A stretch of DNA of 64,000 bases from Trebonia sp963836195 (GTDB lineage Bacteria > Actinomycetota > Actinomycetes > Streptosporangiales > Streptosporangiaceae). The position numbers and the translations under genes are program-made. Of the stretch, positions 16,640-26,000 are shown piece by piece (position 1 is the stretch's first letter; the number at the start of each line of letters is the position of its first letter). A model generated the notes under the pieces. That model had not been told where the DNA came from. It ran no database searches and was given only the letters and a program-made list of their open reading frames with translations. The stretch covers positions 1-64,000 of the forward strand of contig CAWIIX010000031.1 of the NCBI GenBank assembly GCA_963836195.1, given 5' to 3'.

Positions 16640-17225
16640 CGCCCCGCCCCTCGCCGGTGCCGTCCGCCGTCGCTACCGGCTGCCCGCTCGCGGTTCACCG
16701 TGTTCGAGCCCGGCTACCCGCACGTCCCGAACCCGTTCTACCCGTTCCCCGACGGCAACGTGGCGGCGTACCTGGCGATGACCGAGGCACTCGGCATCGA
16801 GCGGATGGTCCTCGTCCAGCCGACCTTCTACGGCCCCGACAACAGCCTGCTGGTGGAGACTCTGAAGCGCCGCGGACCGCGCTGCGGCGGCGTGGTCCGC
16901 ATCGAGGAGGACGCCACCGACGCCGAGCTCGACGCGTTCCACCGGATCGGGAAGCGCGATCAGGCTCGACCTGTTCGCCCGGGCCGACTGGCCGACCGCC
17001 GACCTCATCGACTACATCCGCCGGATGGCCGCCCGTGCCACCCCGCGCGGCTGGCACCTGCAGTTCTACACGCCGGGGACGATCGTCCGCGATCTGCTCC
17101 CGTTCCTGGCCGGCCTCGCCCACCGCAGTTGCTGGATCAAGCTGTCCGGCGCCTACCGGGTCGCCAAGGACAAGCCGCTCAGCTCGGTCGCCCCCTAGGG
17201 CAAGGCGCTCGTCGCGGCCCGTAAA
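16640..17225 (+). pseudogene. Decayed amidohydrolase 2 family gene (LigI/PDC-hydrolase-like)
   Basis: Pieces of a TIM-barrel amidohydrolase of the 2-pyrone-4,6-dicarboxylate lactonase type lie in two frames: FEPGYPHVPNPFYPFPDGN through DAELDAFHRIG, then, from about 16955, IRLDLFARADWPTADLIDYI, WHLQFYTPGTIVRDL and SCWIKLSGAYRVAKDKPLS. A TAG at 17196-17198 stops the second frame just before GKALVAA, where the family continues. The usual N-terminal metal motif and the whole C-terminal part are missing. The remnant is non-functional. Confidence 0.8.
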
Positions 17226-17229
17226 CCAG

Positions 17230-18186
17230 ATGACTGGCATCGCCCCCGTGGCCCATCCTGGGCCGGTGACGACTACCGACGGGACAGCGCCGCGGACGGT
17301 TCCCCCGGCCGTGCGGAACAAGGCGCTCGCCACCGGCGCCGGGCAGTGGCTGCGCGATCTGCCCGGCTCGGTCGCGGAAATCGAGCGGGAATGGTCGATT
17401 ACCGTGGGCCGGCCGTACGAGGACCCGACGGAGGCGTTCGTGGCCGAGGCCACGCTGGGCGACGGCACGCCAGCGGTCCTGAAGGTGCACATCCCGCGCC
17501 CTGGTCATCACGCCAGGGACGAGATAACGGTCCTGCGGCTGGCGGCCGGGGACGGTTGCGCCCGGCTGCTGCGGGCTGACGAGGATCGGGGCGCACTGCT
17601 CCTCGAACGACTGGGTTCCTCGTTGTTCGAGCTCGGGCTCCCGATCGCGCAGCGGCACGAGATCCTCTGCGCGGCCACGGCGCGCGTGTGGCGGCCGGCT
17701 CCCGGCTGCGATTATCTGCCAACCGGGGCGGACAAGGGCCGCACGCTGGCCGAGTCCATCCCGGCGGCCTGGGAGGAACTCGGCCGTCCGTGCTCGGAGC
17801 GAGCGATCGCCGACGCCCTGTCCTGCCTGGACCGCCGTATCGCCGCGCACGATGACGAGCGCGCCGTCCTCGTGCACGGCGACGTCCACCAGTGGAACGC
17901 GCTGCAGGCCGACGGGGGTGGCTTCAAGCTCGTCGACCCCGACGGCCTGATAGCCGAGGCCGAGTACGACCTCGGCGTCCTGATGCGCGAAGACCCGCTG
18001 GAACTCCTCCACGGCAACCCGCGCGAGCGGGCGCGGTGGCTGGCCGCACGTTGCGGCCTGGACGCCACCGCGATCTGGGAATGGGGCGTGGCCGAGCGAG
18101 TGGCGACCGGTCTCGTCCTGACCAAGATCGAGCTGCAGCCTGTCGCCCGGCAGATGCTGGCCACCGCCGACCACGTGGCCAGCTAA
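17230..18186 (+). CDS. APH(6)/streptomycin 6-kinase family phosphotransferase
   Basis: 318-residue kinase-fold protein of the APH(6)/hydroxyurea family. Seen: K85 in AVLKVH, the catalytic loop VLVHGDVHQWNAL (D218, N223) and metal-binding D236 in KLVDPDG, a family-typical spelling. It could phosphorylate an aminoglycoside or an unrelated metabolite; many homologues in soil actinomycetes are uncharacterised. GTG 17266 is an alternative start. It is convergent with a VanX-type dipeptidase gene whose frame runs into it. Confidence 0.85.
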   Translation: MTGIAPVAHPGPVTTTDGTAPRTVPPAVRNKALATGAGQWLRDLPGSVAEIEREWSITVGRPYEDPTEAFVAEATLGDGTPAVLKVHIPRPGHHARDEITVLRLAAGDGCARLLRADEDRGALLLERLGSSLFELGLPIAQRHEILCAATARVWRPAPGCDYLPTGADKGRTLAESIPAAWEELGRPCSERAIADALSCLDRRIAAHDDERAVLVHGDVHQWNALQADGGGFKLVDPDGLIAEAEYDLGVLMREDPLELLHGNPRERARWLAARCGLDATAIWEWGVAERVATGLVLTKIELQPVARQMLATADHVAS

Positions 18187-18849
18187 CCCACCGCTGCCTG
18201 GTCGATCGACCGGGCCGTAGCACGCCGCGGGCGCGCCGGTGGCCAGTGCCCAGTAGCGGTCACCGTAGGACCAGTGCCACCACTCGGTCGGGTAGTTGAC
18301 GAACCCGGCCGACACCAGCGCCCGCCCGAGGAGATCCCGGTTGGCGCGTGCCTGCGCGCTGATCGAGTCGGCGTCCGTGAAGCACGCACCACTGGACTCC
18401 TCCGGGTTCGCGTTGACCCGGGTTCCCATGTCGACCTCGGCGCCGTCTTCGGTTGCGATGGTGAGATCGACTGCCGCGCCCGCACTGTGCGGGGCGATCT
18501 CCGGCGGCGAGACATACCGGCTGGCCGCCCGGAGCAGTTCTTGCTCGGACGCGCAGGGATTGGCTGAGCGCAGTTCGCCGAGGTAGTCCTCGAAATATGC
18601 GCGCTGCAGGGCTGGCGGCCGGTAGCCCTCGACGAACAGGATCCGGAGCCCGTCAGGAAGTGACTCCTGAGCCGCCAGCAGCCGGCCGGCCACCCCGTCC
18701 CGCACATACGCGAACAGGCCGTCGGGGTCCTGCCTGCGCGGATCGACGAGAAGCCGTCCGTCGCTCCGAACGTCGACAAGGCCCTCCCCGCACTCCCGGA
18801 CAGGAATGGCGGAGACGACCGGATCCGACATGAGCACGATGTCTGTCAC
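18183..18849 (-). CDS. D-Ala-D-Ala dipeptidase (VanX family), 3' end disrupted
   Basis: About 215 residues of an M15 zinc dipeptidase. Signatures: SAGAAVD preceded by H121 (metal motif H121 to D128) and EWWH (E189, H192), with GYRPPALQRAYF upstream. GTG 18849 gives VTDIVLMSDPV; ATG 18829-18831 is alternative. Family similarity ends at YGPVD near 18205, but there is no in-frame stop: the frame continues antisense through the phosphotransferase gene to 17179. A neighbouring frame stops at 18183, so a small indel probably removed the true stop. It may cleave D-Ala-D-Ala in peptidoglycan turnover or glycopeptide resistance; no vanH/vanA genes are present. Confidence 0.8.
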
Positions 18850-18869
18850 ACGAAGATTATCGACGGATG

Positions 18870-20834
18870 TCAGCAGTCGTACGTGGTCGGTTCCGTGGTG
18901 TGGGAGCGGCCGTTGGGCAGCGTCCAGCGGGTGATACCGGGCTCGGGCTGCTCGACGTGCCACCCCGGCGCCTGCTTCGCTCGATGGTGGCGTCTGCACT
19001 TCGGGCCGAGGTTGCACTGGCACGTTGCCCCGTCGGGGTAGGCGACGGTGTGGTCGAGGTCGCCGTAGATGGCCCGGGCGCCGCAGCCGGGGGCGTCGCA
19101 CGTGACCGTGCGGGCGCGGATGAGGTCCTTGAGTTTGCGGCTGGGGGTGTAGCGGTTCTCGGCCTGCCGGTGGTCGCAGGAGTCCTGCGCGACGGGGTCG
19201 AAGATGATGTTGAGCGTCTGGACGAGGTGGCGGAGCCGGGCTGCCTGGTCGGCGTTGGGCGACGGCTCGGTGGGGCGGTTCGGCGGTGGCGGGGGCTCGG
19301 GAGGTAGCGGGTCCCAGGGGTGCTGTCCGCGGGCGCGGCCGTGCGCGATCGCCCGGCCGGCCGGGTCGGTGAGGGTGACGGCCCAGCGGCTTCTGGGGTG
19401 CTGTGACGCGGCGGCGACGAGGGCCCTGGTTTCGTCGGGGTCGAGAAGGCCGAAGCTTCCGGCTTGGGCGGGCGTGGTGGACCAGCCGAGGAGGGTGCCG
19501 ATGGGGATGATGAGGTTGAGGTTGGCCGGGGGCGGGGCGGACTGGGTAGGGAGCAGCGGCCCGCGGCGTTCCGCGGGGTCGTCGGGCTCGACGTGGCGGG
19601 CGTTTTCGGCTTCCTCGGAGGTCCAGGCGGGGGCTCCGTCCGGGCCGGCGTAGCAGGGGTCGTCGTGGTCGGCCGGGTCGTCGGGGTCGCCTGGGTAGTC
19701 GGGCCCAGGGTCGTCGGGGTCCCGGCCGGCGGCGGCGGATGGCGGGGCGTCGTCGGGATCGGCAGCGCGCCTGGGGCGGGGTGTGAGCAGGTGGAGGGGA
19801 TTGCGGCCCTGCAGGAGCTCGGTCATGACGTGGGCGCGGATCGCGTCCAGGCCGCCGTCGGCGTGACCGTAGTTGCGGATCCGGACGGCGAGCGAGTCGA
19901 TGTAGGACTTGCAGCCCAGGACGGTGACGGTGTCGAGCTCGCGGCCAGCGATGGAGGCGTTGCCGGAGTCCTCGCGGCGGACCTCGACCCGCTGCCGGGT
20001 CGCCTTCGCGTGATCCTTGCGGGCCTTGACGCCCTCGGGGTTGAGCTTCATCTCCAGCGCGGCGGCCTTGCGGGACAGCTGGTCCAGCCGCAGGCTCGGG
20101 GCGGCCGCGGCGAGGACCTCGTCGGCCTGGGCGGCGTCGGCGTCGGGCAGGCTCATCGTCCACGCCGCGATCGCGTCGGCCCGGCCGCCGCTGATGACCC
20201 CGGCCGCCATCCCGGCCAGCGTGCGGGGAAGCCGGGCGGTCAGGGCAGTATCGCGCTCGAGGCGGGCGTCGGCGTAGTTCGCCGTGCACACCAGCTCGGC
20301 CGCGAGCTCGTCCGCCGCGAACTCGCCCGGGCGCCGGCCGGGCGGGACCTTGCGGGCCTTCGCGTCGGCGTACTCGGCGGTGCGGCGGCGGCCGAACTCC
20401 GCGATTGACAGCGTCTGCAGGTACGCGGCCCGGGCCTCCAGCCGCTGGGCCGCGCGCAGCGCGCCGGTCAGCTCGTCGTCGGACAGGGCCGCGAGATCGG
20501 CGACTGCCTGCTCGGTCAGGGCCGCCAGGACCGGGCCGGGGCGCAGCGCGTCGGCCGCCTGGTCCTGCCTGAAGGCCGGGCCGAGCGCCTGGCCGCCGAG
20601 GCCGTCGGAGCCGAGCATGGCCGCCAGCAGCGCCGGGTCCAGATCGCAGGCGTCTCCGAGGCTGAGTGAGACGGCCGCGCCGTCCAGCTCCCACTCCTCC
20701 GGAATCCGCTCCCGGCTCGCCTCGATGTCCGCGACCCAGCGAGCCATCTCCGCGTCCGCGTCGAAGTCATCCTCAGGCATCGCGGCGGGCTCAGCCGAGC
20801 CGGGCGACTCGCTCGCGTCATCATGGTCGTCCAC
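18870..20834 (-). CDS. DUF222 / HNH endonuclease domain protein (13E12-like)
   Basis: 654 residues from GTG 20834, preferred because GGGAGGGAGG lies just upstream; GTG 20858 would add 8 residues. A long N-terminal DUF222 region (~90-330) is followed by an acidic Asp/Pro-rich linker with repeated DPDDP-like steps, and a C-terminal HNH nuclease motif around CDAPGCGARAIYGDLDHTVA and CRRHHRAKQ. Such proteins are abundant in actinomycete genomes, related to mycobacterial 13E12 repeats, and often associated with mobile DNA. Function is unproven. Confidence 0.9.
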   Translation of the reverse strand: MDDHDDASESPGSAEPAAMPEDDFDADAEMARWVADIEASRERIPEEWELDGAAVSLSLGDACDLDPALLAAMLGSDGLGGQALGPAFRQDQAADALRPGPVLAALTEQAVADLAALSDDELTGALRAAQRLEARAAYLQTLSIAEFGRRRTAEYADAKARKVPPGRRPGEFAADELAAELVCTANYADARLERDTALTARLPRTLAGMAAGVISGGRADAIAAWTMSLPDADAAQADEVLAAAAPSLRLDQLSRKAAALEMKLNPEGVKARKDHAKATRQRVEVRREDSGNASIAGRELDTVTVLGCKSYIDSLAVRIRNYGHADGGLDAIRAHVMTELLQGRNPLHLLTPRPRRAADPDDAPPSAAAGRDPDDPGPDYPGDPDDPADHDDPCYAGPDGAPAWTSEEAENARHVEPDDPAERRGPLLPTQSAPPPANLNLIIPIGTLLGWSTTPAQAGSFGLLDPDETRALVAAASQHPRSRWAVTLTDPAGRAIAHGRARGQHPWDPLPPEPPPPPNRPTEPSPNADQAARLRHLVQTLNIIFDPVAQDSCDHRQAENRYTPSRKLKDLIRARTVTCDAPGCGARAIYGDLDHTVAYPDGATCQCNLGPKCRRHHRAKQAPGWHVEQPEPGITRWTLPNGRSHTTEPTTYDC

Positions 20835-20956
20835 TGCGGCCTCCCTCCCGGCTTCCACGCTATCGATCGCCTATACGAACATAATATCGTCGACATGTAG
20901 ATCAACTCAAGGGCGACACGTCCTTATTTTCAAAGATCTTTCGAGCCGGACTGCTC

Positions 20957-21389
20957 GTGTCGCTCAATGTTCAAAATTGCACGTTTGTGCTTGCCTTTAA
21001 CGGTAGGATTGGCTTGATTGTCAGGCCGCCGTCTAGCGGGCAAGGCTGGATTGTATTCTTCTATGGGAACGGCATGACCCTTGGCGGGACCGTAAACGTT
21101 CGGCAGCAGCTTGCCAATCCAGGTTACGGTGTAGTTTGCGTTGAATACGTCGGCTGGGCCATTTAATTCTCTCGCCAAGGCCAAGAGTGTCGACTGCCCG
21201 ACGCTGATCGTGAGCGGGACAAACGATATGCTTACCCGGCCGTGGATGGCAAACAAGCTGACGAAGGCCATGGGAAGGCGCGCACGGCCGGTCAGCCTTT
21301 CCGGCGTCGGGCACAACAACATGCTCATCGCGGGCGACCGCCTGTGGGATATTGTTATCGATTTCTTGAAATCGCCGCAGGGACTTTGA
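20957..21389 (+). pseudogene. Internally deleted alpha/beta hydrolase remnant
   Basis: Two reading pieces in different frames form the ends of one alpha/beta hydrolase. The N-terminal piece (20957-21166) reads GQGWIVFFYGNGMTLGG and QQLANPGYGVVCVEYVG. The C-terminal piece (21141-21389) reads CPTLIVSGTNDMLTRPWMAN and VSLSGVGHNNMLIAGD. The middle, with the nucleophile elbow, is absent. Composition is near 50% GC, unlike the surroundings, so this was probably foreign DNA before decay. Confidence 0.72.
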
Positions 21390-21488
21390 ACCATAAGCGT
21401 GACGGCTGGGGACGGTGAGCTGTGGGAGACACCATGGTGGAGAGCGTCAACCAAACCGCCGGAACAGCCATGTGGCTATGATGCGCGG

Positions 21489-22313
21489 ATGATCGCGAAC
21501 GCGGGAACTGACGCTGAGGTTGCCGTGGCCGCGGCACTGGCGGGCGCGCGGGTGGTGCGCGCGATGTTCGGTTCGGCCCTGCCACGATTCGACAAGTCCG
21601 ACGGCGACTTCGCCACCGCCGCCGACCTGGAAGCGGAGAAGGCCGTCACCGAGGTCATCCGGACGGCCCGGCCCGCTGACGCGCTGACAGCCGAGGAAAG
21701 CGGCTCCACCGGCGAAGACGGCGCGGAGCGCCGATGGCTGGTCGACCCGCTGTGCGGCACGCTCAACTTCGCGGCGCACACCATGCTCGTCGCCGTGAAC
21801 GTCGCCCTGCGGGCCGGACTTGGCATCACCGCCGCCGTGTCGGCCGACCCATTCTCGGGCGAGGTCTTCTGGACCGACGGCGACCGCGCCTGGCTCCGCA
21901 CCGGCGGCGCGGACGCGGATGCGGACGCAGACGAAGGGCTTGTGCCCTCCCCCCGAACGCAGCTGGTGGACGTCAACCTCGACCCGCCGTTCCCGAACGC
22001 GCTGCGCTTCCGGGCAGTCAGCCTGCTAGCAGACGAGGTCTTCACGGCGCGGTTCCGGCCGCGTGTCGTGTCGACCACCCTGGCGCTGGCCTGGGTCGCC
22101 GCCGGGCGGCGAGCCGCCTACGTCACCGACGGGCACCTGACCGACAGCGTCCACTTCGCGGCTGGCATCGCCCTCTGCCAAGCCGCCGGATGCACCGTGA
22201 CCGGCATCGACGGCCTGCCCCTGCACACCGGGGCAGGCGGCCTCATCGCGGCCGCCGACCGCCAGACCCACGCCGCGCTGCTGGCGATGATCACCGACCA
22301 GGCAGCACGCTAA
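21489..22313 (+). CDS. Inositol-monophosphatase-fold protein with altered metal site
   Basis: 274 residues from ATG 21489. The IMPase fold is clear (DFATAADLEAEKAV, TAEESGS, then DPLCGTLNFAAH at 86-97). The usual D-P-x-D-G-T is D86-P-L-C89-G-T and the usual W-D-x-A-A-G is V-H222-F-A-A-G, so two acidic metal ligands are replaced by Cys and His. Either catalysis is altered or lost, or another metal is used. No ribosome site is obvious; an in-frame start at 21399 exists but is poorly supported. It is convergent with the SnoaL-like gene with 2 nt between. Confidence 0.83.
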   Translation: MIANAGTDAEVAVAAALAGARVVRAMFGSALPRFDKSDGDFATAADLEAEKAVTEVIRTARPADALTAEESGSTGEDGAERRWLVDPLCGTLNFAAHTMLVAVNVALRAGLGITAAVSADPFSGEVFWTDGDRAWLRTGGADADADADEGLVPSPRTQLVDVNLDPPFPNALRFRAVSLLADEVFTARFRPRVVSTTLALAWVAAGRRAAYVTDGHLTDSVHFAAGIALCQAAGCTVTGIDGLPLHTGAGGLIAAADRQTHAALLAMITDQAAR

Positions 22314-22315
22314 TA

Positions 22316-22951
22316 TCACTGAGGGCCGAGTGGCACGCCGGGCGTTGCCGAACCGGCGAGCCAGTCCGCGCCTTCCCGGTATAGGAGTTCTACCTCGGGG
22401 CCGCGCAGACCGGGCAGGCCGCGCAGCACCTTCTGCCCTGCCGCCTCCTGCACGTACCCGAGGTGGCGGTACCCGACGGGGAAGGAGGCCAGCCTCGACC
22501 GGTCGAGCTCGAGCGACGCGGACGGATCGACCACGTCGAGCCGGTCCTTCTCGTAGATCGGCTGGCGGCGCACGATTCCCCAGCGTCCGCCACGCAGTTC
22601 GAGGAAGTCGTAGAACCGCCCCGAGCAGGTCACGTCCACCTCGGTCCCGTCGACGACGGCCCGCTGCTCGATCTTCATCTTGGTCTGCGCGATGGCGCGG
22701 CTCCCGGCCACCTCGCAGCTGAAGCCGCCGAGGAAGTGCGCGATATTCACGCCGTGCTCGAACCCGGACCGGCTGACGGCGATGAACTCCGTGTATGGCC
22801 CCTGGAACCAGGTCGCGGTCATCCATCCGTCGTCATGCCAGACCCGGGCGAACTCGTCCCACCGTCCCGAGTCCCGCAGTACAACCCAGTCTTCGACAAC
22901 CTTCCGGATCGCCGACGCCGCCGCGAAGTCAAATTCTCCGTCCACGTCCAT
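22316..22951 (-). CDS. SnoaL-like / NTF2-fold protein
   Basis: 211 residues; the N-terminal ~150 fit the NTF2-like SnoaL fold (IRKVVEDWVVLRDSGRWDEF, WHDDGWMTATWFQGPYTEF, VTCSGRFYDFLELRGGRW). Members include small-molecule isomerases, hydratases and dehydratases, and many of unknown role. ATG 22951 has GGGGAGG just upstream. The C-terminal ~60 residues are an extension without recognised motifs. It is an isolated gene between the IMPase-like gene (convergent) and a PPOX gene (divergent). Confidence 0.82.
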   Translation of the reverse strand: MDVDGEFDFAAASAIRKVVEDWVVLRDSGRWDEFARVWHDDGWMTATWFQGPYTEFIAVSRSGFEHGVNIAHFLGGFSCEVAGSRAIAQTKMKIEQRAVVDGTEVDVTCSGRFYDFLELRGGRWGIVRRQPIYEKDRLDVVDPSASLELDRSRLASFPVGYRHLGYVQEAAGQKVLRGLPGLRGPEVELLYREGADWLAGSATPGVPLGPQ

Positions 22952-23070
22952 ATCCTCCCCTTGAGCGCAGCTTTAAGACAGAGGTGAGGGCCGAGATGCG
23001 CGGGCATAGGGCGGCCCGATGAGGGCACGATGCCAGCTAACCCGTGAACACAACTCAGCTTGGAGGGCCC

Positions 23071-23490
23071 ATGTCGAAACCGCCACTTCCCGACGCCGCA
23101 GTGGCCATGCTGCGCAAGCCCAACCCGGCGGTCATCACGACGCTGCGACGGGACGGCCAGCCGGTGTCAACCGCCACCTGGTATCTCTGGGACGACGGCC
23201 GGGTGCTGGTGAACATGGACGAGGGCCGCAAGCGGCTGGAGCACATGCGGGCCGATCCCCGGGTGTCCATCGACATCCTCGACGAGGACAGCTGGTACAA
23301 CCACGTCAGCATCATCGGCCACGTCGGCGAGATCCACCAGGACGCGGATATGTCCGACATCGACCGCATCTCCCGGCAGTACACCGGCAACCCGTACTCC
23401 ATACGCAACCGCGGCCGCTTCAGCGCCCTGATCGACATCGACGCCTGGCACGGGTGGGGCTCGCTCAAGGACAACAGCCAGATCGGATGA
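23071..23490 (+). CDS. PPOX-class (F420-dependent type) oxidoreductase
   Basis: 139 residues from ATG 23071, chosen for the GGAGGG upstream; GTG 23044 would add 9. The split-barrel flavin/F420-binding fold is recognised by NPAVITTLRRDGQPVSTATW, VLVNMDEGRKRLEHMRADPR and a C-terminal ALIDIDAWHGWGSL. The actinobacterial branch usually binds F420 and reduces small organic substrates; the cofactor is inferred. Single-gene unit ahead of the convergent E2 gene. Confidence 0.88.
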   Translation: MSKPPLPDAAVAMLRKPNPAVITTLRRDGQPVSTATWYLWDDGRVLVNMDEGRKRLEHMRADPRVSIDILDEDSWYNHVSIIGHVGEIHQDADMSDIDRISRQYTGNPYSIRNRGRFSALIDIDAWHGWGSLKDNSQIG

Positions 23491-23512
23491 ACCAGGCGCC
23501 AGTCTCAGTCGC

Positions 23513-24967
23513 TTACATGTCGCCCAGGGCGACAGCGGGCGACTCGATGCAGTCGGCGACGTAACGGAGGAACCCGCCCGCCGTCCCGCCGTCGCACGCC
23601 CGGTGGTCGAACGAGAGCGTGAGCTCGGTGACCTTGCGCACCGTGAGCTGGCCCTCCACCACCCACGGCCGGTCGATGACGCGCCCCATGCCGAGGATCG
23701 CGACCTCCGGGTGATTGATGATCGCGGCCGAGCCGTCCACGCCGAACACCCCGTAGTTGTTCACCGTGAACGTGCCGCCGGCCAGGTCGGCGGGGGAGAG
23801 GCGGCGGTCGCGGGCCCCCGCGGTCCGCTCCGCCAGCCGGGCCGACAGGTCGCGGGTGGTCAACCGGTGCGCGTCGCGCACGACCGGGACGACCAGGCCG
23901 TGGTCGGTCTGGGCGGCGAAGCCGAGATGGACCGCGTCGGGCACGACGATCTCGTCTCCTTCGATGCGGGCGTTCAGCTCGGGGTAACGGCGCAGGCCGA
24001 GGATCGTGAACCGGCCGAGCAGGGCGAGCAGGCTGACCGGCCTCGAGGAATCGGCCGCGTTCAAGGCCCGACGTGTTTCCACCAGGTCGGTGGCGTCGAC
24101 GTCGACCCAGACGGTCGCCTCGGGGATCTCCCGGCGGGAGCGGGACAGCTTGTCGGCGACGGCGCGCCGGGCGCCGCGCAGCGGGATCCGCTGCTCGCCG
24201 GTTTCGCCCGCGCTCGTGCCGTTTACGCCCGTGCCCGTCACTGCGGCGCTCGCGTCCGCATCCGCCACGGCCGGCTGCCGCCGCATCGCGAGTTCGGCGA
24301 TGGCCTCGCGGATGTCCCGTCGGCTCACCACGCCGTCGGGCCCGGTCCCGGTGAGGGCAGCCAGATCCAGTCCGGCGTCCCTAGCCTCCTTACGGGCAAG
24401 CGGGGAGATAACCGGCACCCGGGGCGACCGCTGCGGAGCGTCGGGACCCGACGCCGAGGACGGCACCGGAGGTGCGGGAGGTGCGGGCAACGCAGCCCCA
24501 TCCGCAGGCGCCGCCCCATTCGCTCCCCGACGCCGGCCACGTCGCGTCCGGGCCGGCGCCACCGTCGTCCCGTACCCGATCAGCACGCTGCCGCTCGCTT
24601 CCTCGACCCCGTCGACCTCGCCCCCGTCAGCCCCCGCCGCGACCTGCTCAGGCACGACGACCCCAGGCTCGCGCAACCCGGGCTCGCGCAGCCCCGCCTC
24701 GCGCGGCCCAGACTCGCGAAGCCCAGCCGCCGCGTCCTCCGTCACCGTGATCAGCGGCTGCCCGACCGAGATAACGCTCCCCGGCGTCGCGTGCAGCGCG
24801 GCGACCACGCCCGCGTACGGAACCGGCACCTCGACCACGGCCTTGGCCGTCTCCACCTCGGCGATGACCTGGTCCACGGTGACCCGGTCGCCGGGCGAGA
24901 CCCGCCACGAGATGACCTCGGCTTCCGACAGCCCCTCGCCCAGGTCCGGAAGGAGGAAGTCAGCCAC
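23513..24967 (-). CDS. 2-oxo acid dehydrogenase E2 (lipoyl acyltransferase)
   Basis: 484 residues. N-terminal lipoyl domain with lysine in VETAKAVVEVP, Ala/Pro-rich linkers, a peripheral subunit-binding domain (ISPLARKEARDAGLDLAALT), and a C-terminal catalytic domain ending in SFDHRACDGGTAGGFL, with the H-R-x-x-D-G catalytic motif. GTG 24967 overlaps the E1beta stop by 8 nt. With E1alpha and E1beta it forms a branched-chain keto-acid dehydrogenase-type complex; no E3 gene is in the window. Confidence 0.93.
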   Translation of the reverse strand: MADFLLPDLGEGLSEAEVISWRVSPGDRVTVDQVIAEVETAKAVVEVPVPYAGVVAALHATPGSVISVGQPLITVTEDAAAGLRESGPREAGLREPGLREPGVVVPEQVAAGADGGEVDGVEEASGSVLIGYGTTVAPARTRRGRRRGANGAAPADGAALPAPPAPPVPSSASGPDAPQRSPRVPVISPLARKEARDAGLDLAALTGTGPDGVVSRRDIREAIAELAMRRQPAVADADASAAVTGTGVNGTSAGETGEQRIPLRGARRAVADKLSRSRREIPEATVWVDVDATDLVETRRALNAADSSRPVSLLALLGRFTILGLRRYPELNARIEGDEIVVPDAVHLGFAAQTDHGLVVPVVRDAHRLTTRDLSARLAERTAGARDRRLSPADLAGGTFTVNNYGVFGVDGSAAIINHPEVAILGMGRVIDRPWVVEGQLTVRKVTELTLSFDHRACDGGTAGGFLRYVADCIESPAVALGDM

Positions 24968-26000
24968 GGTCGTCCTCCCACTGCAGCCGCCCAATGGCGT
25001 CGAGGATGCGGTCGGTGCTGGGCAGGTGGAAGCGCTCCAGGTGCGGCGGCGGGTACGGGATGTCGAAGCCGGTCACCCGCAGGATCGGCGCCTCCAGGTA
25101 GTGGAAGCACCGCTCGGTCAGCCGGGCGGCCACCTCGGCCCCGTAGCCGCCGAATCCCGCCGCCTCGTGCACGATCACCGCCCGGCCGGTCCGGCGGACC
25201 GACGCGGCCACGGTCTCTTCGTCGAACGGCGACAGCGACCGCAGGTCGACGACCTCCACGTCCCAGCCTTCCGAGACGGCCTCCGAGGCGGCCTCCAGGG
25301 CGGTCGCGACCATCCCCCCGTACGCGATCAGCGTGACGTCCCGGCCCGGCCGCCGCACCACCGCCCGGTCAATCGACGGCCCGTCAGCGCTCAGGGCAAC
25401 CGTCTCGCGCGACCAGTACCGCCGCTTCGGCTCGAGGAACACGACCGGATCGGGGCATCCGATGGCCTCCCGCAGCAACGTGTAAGCATCGGCCGGCGTC
25501 CCGGGCGTCACCACCCGCAGCCCCGGCGTGTGCGTGTAGTACGCCTCCGACGAGTCGCTGTGGTGCTCCACGCCGCCGATTCCGCCGCCGAACGGCACCC
25601 GGATCACGACCGGCAGCGCCAGCCGCCCCCTGGTCCGGTTGTGGAGCTTGGCCAGGTGGCTGGTGACCTGCTCGAACGCGGGGTAGGCGAAGGCGTCGAA
25701 CTGCATCTCGACCACCGGCACGAGGCCGTTCATCGCCATCCCGATGGCGGTCCCGACGATGCCCGCCTCCGCCAGCGGGGTGTCGAACACCCGGCGCTCG
25801 CCGAACCGGTCCGCCAGCCCGTCGGTGACGCGGAACACGCCGCCCAGCGTGCCGACGTCCTCGCCGAACACGACCACCCGCTCGTCGGCGGCCAGGCTGT
25901 CGGCCAGCGCCTGGTTGAGCGCGGCCGCCATCGTCACCGGCGCCGCCGCCGGCGACGCGGAAACGCCGCCTTCCGCAGCAGAGGACATGACGCGGCTCAC
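24960..26000 (-). CDS. 2-oxo acid dehydrogenase E1 component, beta subunit
   Basis: 346-residue TPP-binding beta subunit (VVVFGEDVGTLGGVFRVTDGL, VFDTPLAEAGIVGTAIGMA, GGGIGGVEHHSDSSEAYYTH), which joins E1alpha in decarboxylating branched-chain 2-oxo acids. GTG 26000 overlaps the E1alpha TGA (GTGA); ATG 25988 is an alternative. The operon order alpha-beta-E2 and divergent Lrp regulator favour a BkdB-type enzyme over pyruvate dehydrogenase. Confidence 0.93.
   Translation of the reverse strand: MSRVMSSAAEGGVSASPAAAPVTMAAALNQALADSLAADERVVVFGEDVGTLGGVFRVTDGLADRFGERRVFDTPLAEAGIVGTAIGMAMNGLVPVVEMQFDAFAYPAFEQVTSHLAKLHNRTRGRLALPVVIRVPFGGGIGGVEHHSDSSEAYYTHTPGLRVVTPGTPADAYTLLREAIGCPDPVVFLEPKRRYWSRETVALSADGPSIDRAVVRRPGRDVTLIAYGGMVATALEAASEAVSEGWDVEVVDLRSLSPFDEETVAASVRRTGRAVIVHEAAGFGGYGAEVAARLTERCFHYLEAPILRVTGFDIPYPPPHLERFHLPSTDRILDAIGRLQWEDDRG

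Noticed and set aside
17179..20694. Continuous 1171-codon minus-strand frame
   Set aside because: It is the antisense of the kinase, the VanX-type gene and an off-frame of the HNH gene joined together; only the VanX part has family signatures.
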